Below are positions 59,504 through 64,000 of a stretch of 64,000 bases of DNA, in pieces. The position numbers and the translations under genes are program-made. The notes beneath the pieces were generated by a model. It did no database searches. It saw only the letters and a list, made by a program, of their open reading frames with translations, and was not told the DNA's origin. Source of the DNA: Alteromonas portus (GTDB lineage: Bacteria; Pseudomonadota; Gammaproteobacteria; Enterobacterales; Alteromonadaceae); NCBI RefSeq assembly GCF_005117025.1, contig NZ_SWCO01000002.1, forward strand, positions 248,001 to 312,000, read 5' to 3'. Each line of letters starts with the position of its first letter. The first letter of the stretch is position 1.

Positions 59504-61096
59504 TTAACGGGCCCCTAGGTCATCTAAAACCGGCAGCGACAACGTAAACTGTGAGCCTTTACCTAACGTAGAATGCGCACTTAACCTACCATGGTGGGCT
59601 TCTGCAATGGCTTTAGCGATGGACAGACCTAGCCCCATTCCATTGCCTTTGCGCTTTAACCTAACGAAGCGTTCAAAAACGTGCTGCAAATCACTTGAAG
59701 AAATGCCTTCACCGCTATCAATAACCGATACATTGATATTCAAGCCCTCGCTTTCAACGCGCAGCACAATGGGCGTATCAGGATAAGAATATTTGTGCGC
59801 GTTTTCGATAAGAATAGTCAGTACCTGTGCAATTCTGTCTTTGTCGATGAGTACCTGCACGTCATTTATGGCAAGCCATTCAAGGTTTAAATCTCTTGGC
59901 TTTGTGAGTTTTTGCCACAACGCCATGTGTTGCGTAAGCAGATTATGTAAGTCCGATTTAACTAAATCTACGGTAAATTCGTGCATCTCGGCACGTGCTA
60001 GCAGCAGCAAATCATCAACTAACTTACTTAAGTTCACGGCTTGCTCAAGTATGGTTTCTAGCGTTTCTTTATAAATCTCGTTGCTAGCTGCGGCCTGCCT
60101 TAGAGTTACCTGCGCTTCGCCGCGAATAATGGTTAACGGCGTGCGCAATTCGTGACTAACATCAGCCATAAACTGCCGTCGCTTTGCGTCTAGCTGAGTG
60201 AGTTTATTGTTGGCTTCTTTTAACGCCCGTGTTCGGCTTTCTACCTCAAACTCTAAGTGCTTGCGATGGGCATCAGCCTGATCTTCGTGTTCCTGTAAAC
60301 GCGCAATCATGGAGTTTAGGGCTTTTACCAAGTCGGTGAATTCGCTATCTAAAGTTTCAGGCAATCGATAGTGATAGTTACCTGATGCTATGGCATCGGT
60401 ACCTGTGCGAATGACTGTAAGTGGCTGATACAATGCATTAAATAGCCAATAGCAACCTAACAGAATGAAAGGGCAGGTGATAAGCCCTAAACTTATAGTA
60501 AACCACACAATGCTGGTGTTTAGCGTTTCAATGCTAGCGTTAATGCGCGATACAACGCCTGTCTGGCGGTTTACAGCAGAGTTGATGGCTTCCCTAAACT
60601 GGTTGTCTATAGTCACTTCTAATAGTGTTTGAAGGCGCTGTTGTTGATTAAGCGGAGTACGGTCGTTGCTTAGGGCAATTGCTCTAAACTCTTTCACAAT
60701 GCTTTGTATAAGCGCCTCTAGTTCGTCAGTATCTTCTACACTTCCTAATGTTGCCTCAAGCCCTAGTGCTTCGCGTTGATCAAGTTCTAGCGACTTTATT
60801 CGGTTCAGCGAGTTTTCAATTTGTTGTTGCTTGTTGCGCACTTTCGCCTGGTTCGCATTCTTTCCAAAAATAAGCTCGTCGGTAAGCTGCTTAAAAAGCC
60901 GATAGGAAATGCTTGATAATTGTTGGTGCTCTGACAATAGCGACTGAGCGAGTTGTGCTTGGGCTAAGTTTGTGCGTGTTAAATGGGCCGAAACGGCTGC
61001 GCTTGCCAATGCAATTAACAAGATAAATGTGGACAGTAGCCCAAAGAGGTAAAGTTTACGTTTGTACATGGCAGCGACGTTATGATTATTTTTCAC
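59504..61096 (-). CDS. Sensor histidine kinase
   Basis: 530 residues: TM1 (~14-35), a periplasmic helical sensor (~36-195), TM2 (~196-220), HAMP (~222-275), HisKA with His in ADVSHELRTPLTIIRGE, and HATPase_c (IENAHKYSYPDTPI, DSGEGISSSDLQHVFERF, GMGLGLSIAKAIAEAHHG). The signal is unknown. Translation could start at GTG 61096 or at ATG 61069, which places a typical basic n-region before TM1. Confidence 0.92.
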   Translation of the reverse strand: MKNNHNVAAMYKRKLYLFGLLSTFILLIALASAAVSAHLTRTNLAQAQLAQSLLSEHQQLSSISYRLFKQLTDELIFGKNANQAKVRNKQQQIENSLNRIKSLELDQREALGLEATLGSVEDTDELEALIQSIVKEFRAIALSNDRTPLNQQQRLQTLLEVTIDNQFREAINSAVNRQTGVVSRINASIETLNTSIVWFTISLGLITCPFILLGCYWLFNALYQPLTVIRTGTDAIASGNYHYRLPETLDSEFTDLVKALNSMIARLQEHEDQADAHRKHLEFEVESRTRALKEANNKLTQLDAKRRQFMADVSHELRTPLTIIRGEAQVTLRQAAASNEIYKETLETILEQAVNLSKLVDDLLLLARAEMHEFTVDLVKSDLHNLLTQHMALWQKLTKPRDLNLEWLAINDVQVLIDKDRIAQVLTILIENAHKYSYPDTPIVLRVESEGLNINVSVIDSGEGISSSDLQHVFERFVRLKRKGNGMGLGLSIAKAIAEAHHGRLSAHSTLGKGSQFTLSLPVLDDLGAR

Positions 61097-61301
61097 TATA
61101 TACGCTAAGCTTTATGTAATGGTGCAGTTTCGTACTAATTAAAAACGGCAAGCGCTAGGGAGTTAAACAATAAGCGGCTAGCCGTTTAGTGCATGACAAA
61201 CAGAAGGTTGAAAAGGGCTATGCACGGAAAAAAGATCGCGAAAAAGGAGTGTATTTATAAAAGTACGAGCCTGATCAGGCGTAATATGAAAACGTGAACG
61301 T

Positions 61302-62444
61302 TTAGCCGTTACGCGCTAGCACGGACAAGGCAATATCTGTTTGATATTGAAGCTCTTCATCTATTTTCCAGTGTTCAGGGCTCCAACCCGCTAAGAACCG
61401 ATAAAAGTCAGCGCAGGCAAAGGAATACAAATACTTCCATTCAGCAATGATTAGCGCAATATCAGCACGCTTAAAACAAGCTGAATGATCATTGTTAGAC
61501 AGTCGAGCGTGTAGCGCACCTTCGAGGGCTTGAAAGTAGGTATTAAGCAAAGCATCACGATGCTTCATGTGGGTTTGGGTTGACAGGGCACTGCCCAAAA
61601 AATACGCCACGTCTTTTATGCCTGCGCCATAACCTACATACTGAAAGTCGACGGCTGCACAGTCAGAAAAATCGTTGGTAAAACAAAAGTTAGCCACTTT
61701 AGCATCGCCGTGCACCAAAGTGTGATAGTTAGCGTCGCCTAATGTGGTAGCTATAGCGACAGCATTTTGCTTTAGTAATCCATCTGACATGGCGTGGAAC
61801 TCGTCTTTACGGGTTGCCAAGTGCCAATAAGTGCCCTCAGGCCATAACTGTATATTTCGGCTATCAAATTCATCTTTTACATTCAGAAAACGCGCGTGAA
61901 AGTTGGCTAGCCATTTTAGAACAGTGTTGCATTGCGCAGCGGTAAGCGAAGATGCGGTGCGAGAGTAACCACTGTGCGCCAAGTCTTCCATAACAAGAAG
62001 GGAGGCTTCACCTTGTTGACTGTGCCCTAGGTATCTAGCTGTACGACAAGAGGTGTCAGTTTGCTTTTGGAGGTTGCTGTAAAAACAATTCTCTACCTTA
62101 AAAGATTGACACTTGCGGTTGTGACTAGCCTCACCATTCCAGCCTTTAGGGTGCGAGAGTTTGCTTGGCGGGGTAGCACATTTTACGACTACCTTAAGTG
62201 CTGCTTTATCGTCACCTTTTTGCACGCTAATTGGCTTTCTTTGAGCTTGGTTATGTTGGCTTCCCTGAAAAGAGCTATTCCTGTCGTAGCCCTTTGAAAA
62301 AGTATTATTTGGATAGTCTAAAGTGGCACGAAAGCAAGCACCGTAGCCACTCCAAAGTGGCTGGATTAGTTGGGTATCTAATACCTGCACGTTACACACT
62401 TGGCTTAACCAATCGATATATTGCTGGTTTACCGTGTCTGACAT
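61302..62444 (-). CDS. EcKinase-like small-molecule phosphotransferase
   Basis: 380 residues with the APH/choline-kinase fold. The catalytic Brenner-type motif reads LVHGDAKVANFCF, the metal Asp is in AAVDFQYVGYGAGIKDVAYFLG, and LLVMEDLAHSG is the hinge. The pattern matches the ecdysteroid-kinase-like (DUF1679/EcKL) branch, which is broad in bacteria and has unknown substrates. Residues ~45-100 form a longer, polar insertion between the first strands. It lies upstream of nothing obvious; the convergent side holds the rne terminator. Confidence 0.85.
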   Translation of the reverse strand: MSDTVNQQYIDWLSQVCNVQVLDTQLIQPLWSGYGACFRATLDYPNNTFSKGYDRNSSFQGSQHNQAQRKPISVQKGDDKAALKVVVKCATPPSKLSHPKGWNGEASHNRKCQSFKVENCFYSNLQKQTDTSCRTARYLGHSQQGEASLLVMEDLAHSGYSRTASSLTAAQCNTVLKWLANFHARFLNVKDEFDSRNIQLWPEGTYWHLATRKDEFHAMSDGLLKQNAVAIATTLGDANYHTLVHGDAKVANFCFTNDFSDCAAVDFQYVGYGAGIKDVAYFLGSALSTQTHMKHRDALLNTYFQALEGALHARLSNNDHSACFKRADIALIIAEWKYLYSFACADFYRFLAGWSPEHWKIDEELQYQTDIALSVLARNG

Positions 62445-62490
62445 TCTATTCTCAACTTGGATTCATATTTAAAAGCACACTAACAAACAA

Positions 62491-62515
62491 AAAAGCCGCT
62501 CGGAAGCGGCTTTTA
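62491..62515 (-). terminator. Rho-independent terminator of rne
   Basis: AAAAGCCGCT / AGCGGCTTTT stem with a 4-base loop. On the minus strand it ends in TTTTTTG, 25 bp after the rne stop. Confidence 0.92.
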
Positions 62516-62539
62516 CGTCAAGTTGCTGGTAGCAGAAAA

Positions 62540-64000
62540 CTATTCAGCCACTGCTTCGACTTCCACAACTTCATCAACTGATTGAGGAAGCGTAGTTGCC
62601 GCTGAAGCGCGCGACGTAACGTGCGACATAGCCGCAGTTTTACCCGATACTGCGAGTGCAGGTCGTGTTTCGTCGGCTTTAGCGGTAAGCGCTACATCAA
62701 CAAACGCGTCGTTTACTGATGTTGGCAATGCCATAGGGTGCGATGCACCACGCTTACCTTTGCCACTTGCTGCTAGACTAGTAGAAGGCGCTGCTTTTTC
62801 GCTTGCTACTGGTGCCTCTGCTTTCGCTTCTTGTGCTGGTGCTTCAGGTTCTGCATCAACAGGTGCGTCAGCCAAGTTTATTTCAACTTGCTCTGGCGAT
62901 GCTGCTGCTTCATCTTTAGCTTCTGGCGCCGTGGCTTCATGCGCAGTATCAGCTTGCGTTGCTTTGCCTTCAACTGCAGGTTCGGCTTGTGCTGCTGGTG
63001 CCTTCTCTTCGGTGCTGCTTTCTTGCACAGAAGTTTCGGTCGCTTTAGCCGATTCAGCTTCAGTCGTCGCAGTGTCGCCCGCTGACGTTGCCTTTTCAGT
63101 TGAATCAACAGGTTCTGCTGAAGTTGCTTCTTCCGTAGAAGGCTTTTCGTCCGCTGAAGCTTTATCGTCCGCTGAAGCTTTATCGTCCGCTGAGGGCTCT
63201 GTTCCCACTGAAGGCTCTGTACCCGCTGAAGGCTCTGCATCAAACTGAAGTTCGTCTTGAACAGCTTCAACATCAAGCTTAGCTTTTTCTTGCTTATCTT
63301 GTTTAGAAACTGGTTGCTCGTCGGCCGGTGCTAGTTGTCCAGGCTCTTGCGCTTGTGTTTCTTCAACAACCGGTGCTTCTGTTTTGGCTGTCGCTTTAAC
63401 TTCAGTTTCCGCCTGCTGTGGTGACAGCTCACCAGGTTGTTTAGCTTGCGTTTCTGTATCGTCAACTTGCTGTGACTCTTTCTTACGACGTTGACCTGCT
63501 GCGCGAACGTGACGTGGAGAGCGGCGTGAACGGCCACGACCTTCACGTTTTTGACCTTGCTCTTCATTATTAGCGTCGGTATTTGCATCAGTACCGTCAA
63601 CAGTATCGCTAGTTACTAAAGATGAGTCATCTTCACCCTTCGCAGCATGGGATACTGGCTTTGCTTCAACAGGTTTTTCAGCTGACTTTTTCTCTGCTTT
63701 CACTGTTGGCTTTTGCGCATCTTGCTTCGGCTCTGCTGTGCTTTCAACCGCAGCGTCTGCTTTCGGCGCTTTAGGCTTGGCATCTGCCTTAGCTTTGTGT
63801 TGCGACGGCGCTTCTTTAACTACTGGCGCAGCCTGAGCTTCGTTTTGTTCAACAGTAGTTGCCCCGTTGTCATCTTTCTTCACACGGACGCTGCGGCGCT
63901 TGTCACGACGTTTTCTGCGCTCAGCAACTTCACGCTTCTTCTGCGCTTGGTTTTCTTGCTGCTCGCCATCTTGCTTCTCGTGCTTAGGCTTTTGTTGCTC
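62540..64000 (-). CDS. rne: Ribonuclease E, C-terminal scaffold part
   Basis: This is the last ~486 residues of RNase E; the frame stays open to base 64000, so the catalytic N-terminal half lies to the right of the window. The segment is a disordered Ala/Glu/Lys-rich scaffold. The arginine-rich RNA-binding patch is clear: RRKRRDKRRSVRVKKDD and RGRSRRSPRHVRAAGQRRKK. A repeated acidic region follows (SVGTEPSA, DDKASADDKASADEKPS, about 62-63.2 kb). The C-terminal tail GKRGASHPMALPTSV probably carries degradosome-partner sites, though these are poorly conserved. Confidence 0.93.
   Translation of the reverse strand, partial: EQQKPKHEKQDGEQQENQAQKKREVAERRKRRDKRRSVRVKKDDNGATTVEQNEAQAAPVVKEAPSQHKAKADAKPKAPKADAAVESTAEPKQDAQKPTVKAEKKSAEKPVEAKPVSHAAKGEDDSSLVTSDTVDGTDANTDANNEEQGQKREGRGRSRRSPRHVRAAGQRRKKESQQVDDTETQAKQPGELSPQQAETEVKATAKTEAPVVEETQAQEPGQLAPADEQPVSKQDKQEKAKLDVEAVQDELQFDAEPSAGTEPSVGTEPSADDKASADDKASADEKPSTEEATSAEPVDSTEKATSAGDTATTEAESAKATETSVQESSTEEKAPAAQAEPAVEGKATQADTAHEATAPEAKDEAAASPEQVEINLADAPVDAEPEAPAQEAKAEAPVASEKAAPSTSLAASGKGKRGASHPMALPTSVNDAFVDVALTAKADETRPALAVSGKTAAMSHVTSRASAATTLPQSVDEVVEVEAVAE

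Noticed and set aside
62760-63248. 162-residue Ala/Ser-rich open frame opposite rne
   Set aside because: It is the complement of the low-complexity RNase E scaffold and has no independent signal.

Overview
The window looks like chromosomal core DNA of an Alteromonas-like marine gammaproteobacterium (Alteromonadales). The evidence is gene content: sbcB, hrpA, rlmI, rnhA/dnaQ, topA, lolDE, astB and rne homologues of gammaproteobacterial type, a beta-propeller phytase beside a large TonB-dependent receptor, several cyclic-di-GMP proteins, and a TIGR03503-type protein next to tRNA-Asp genes. I see no rRNA, CRISPR array, insertion sequence, prophage or clear pseudogene. Two genes are cut by the window edges: a thiolase on the left and ribonuclease E on the right.

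Layout. 1-8 kb: thiolase end, an exported kynurenine-formamidase-like hydrolase overlapping kynureninase, a solute-binding/GGDEF sensor, a FapA-like protein and exonuclease I. 8-14 kb: a large hybrid histidine kinase, an exported isoaspartyl peptidase and a CBS-domain protein. 14-22 kb: a phytase and its TonB-dependent receptor, with a Pho-box-like site upstream, followed by a divergent membrane GGDEF protein and an AraC-type regulator. 22-34 kb: NhaC antiporter, HrpA helicase, PilZ protein, DUF2061 protein, RlmI, quinone oxidoreductase, RNase HI, DnaQ and a TIGR03503-type membrane protein. 34-39 kb: four identical tRNA-Asp genes, an EAL phosphodiesterase and LolDE. 39-48 kb: dicarboxylate symporter, Ig-like lipoprotein, AstB, TopA and a DUF2058 protein. 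48-64 kb: a metalloprotease, mobA-fdhD facing a YdeP-type molybdoenzyme, a three-gene operon divergent from a LysR regulator, a GNAT protein, an exported haloacid-dehalogenase-like protein, a two-component system, an EcKinase-like phosphotransferase and the RNase E C-terminus.

The most unusual signal is a short DNA motif, GACACCCAYGC. It recurs in three unrelated genes (hydrolase, phytase, AraC regulator) as tandem units of different length (24, 27 and 39 bp), in both orientations relative to coding, and mostly in their 5' parts. Because the DNA is conserved but the encoded peptide is not, the repeat seems to spread or be kept at DNA level. I do not recognise it as a described element.

Other notable signals are: tandem tRNA-Asp genes each flanked by their own short inverted repeat; a palindromic intergenic element in two good copies and one decayed copy; a Pho-box-like site in front of the phytate-uptake genes; and degenerate signalling domains (two GGDEF domains with altered signatures and an Hpt domain without its histidine).
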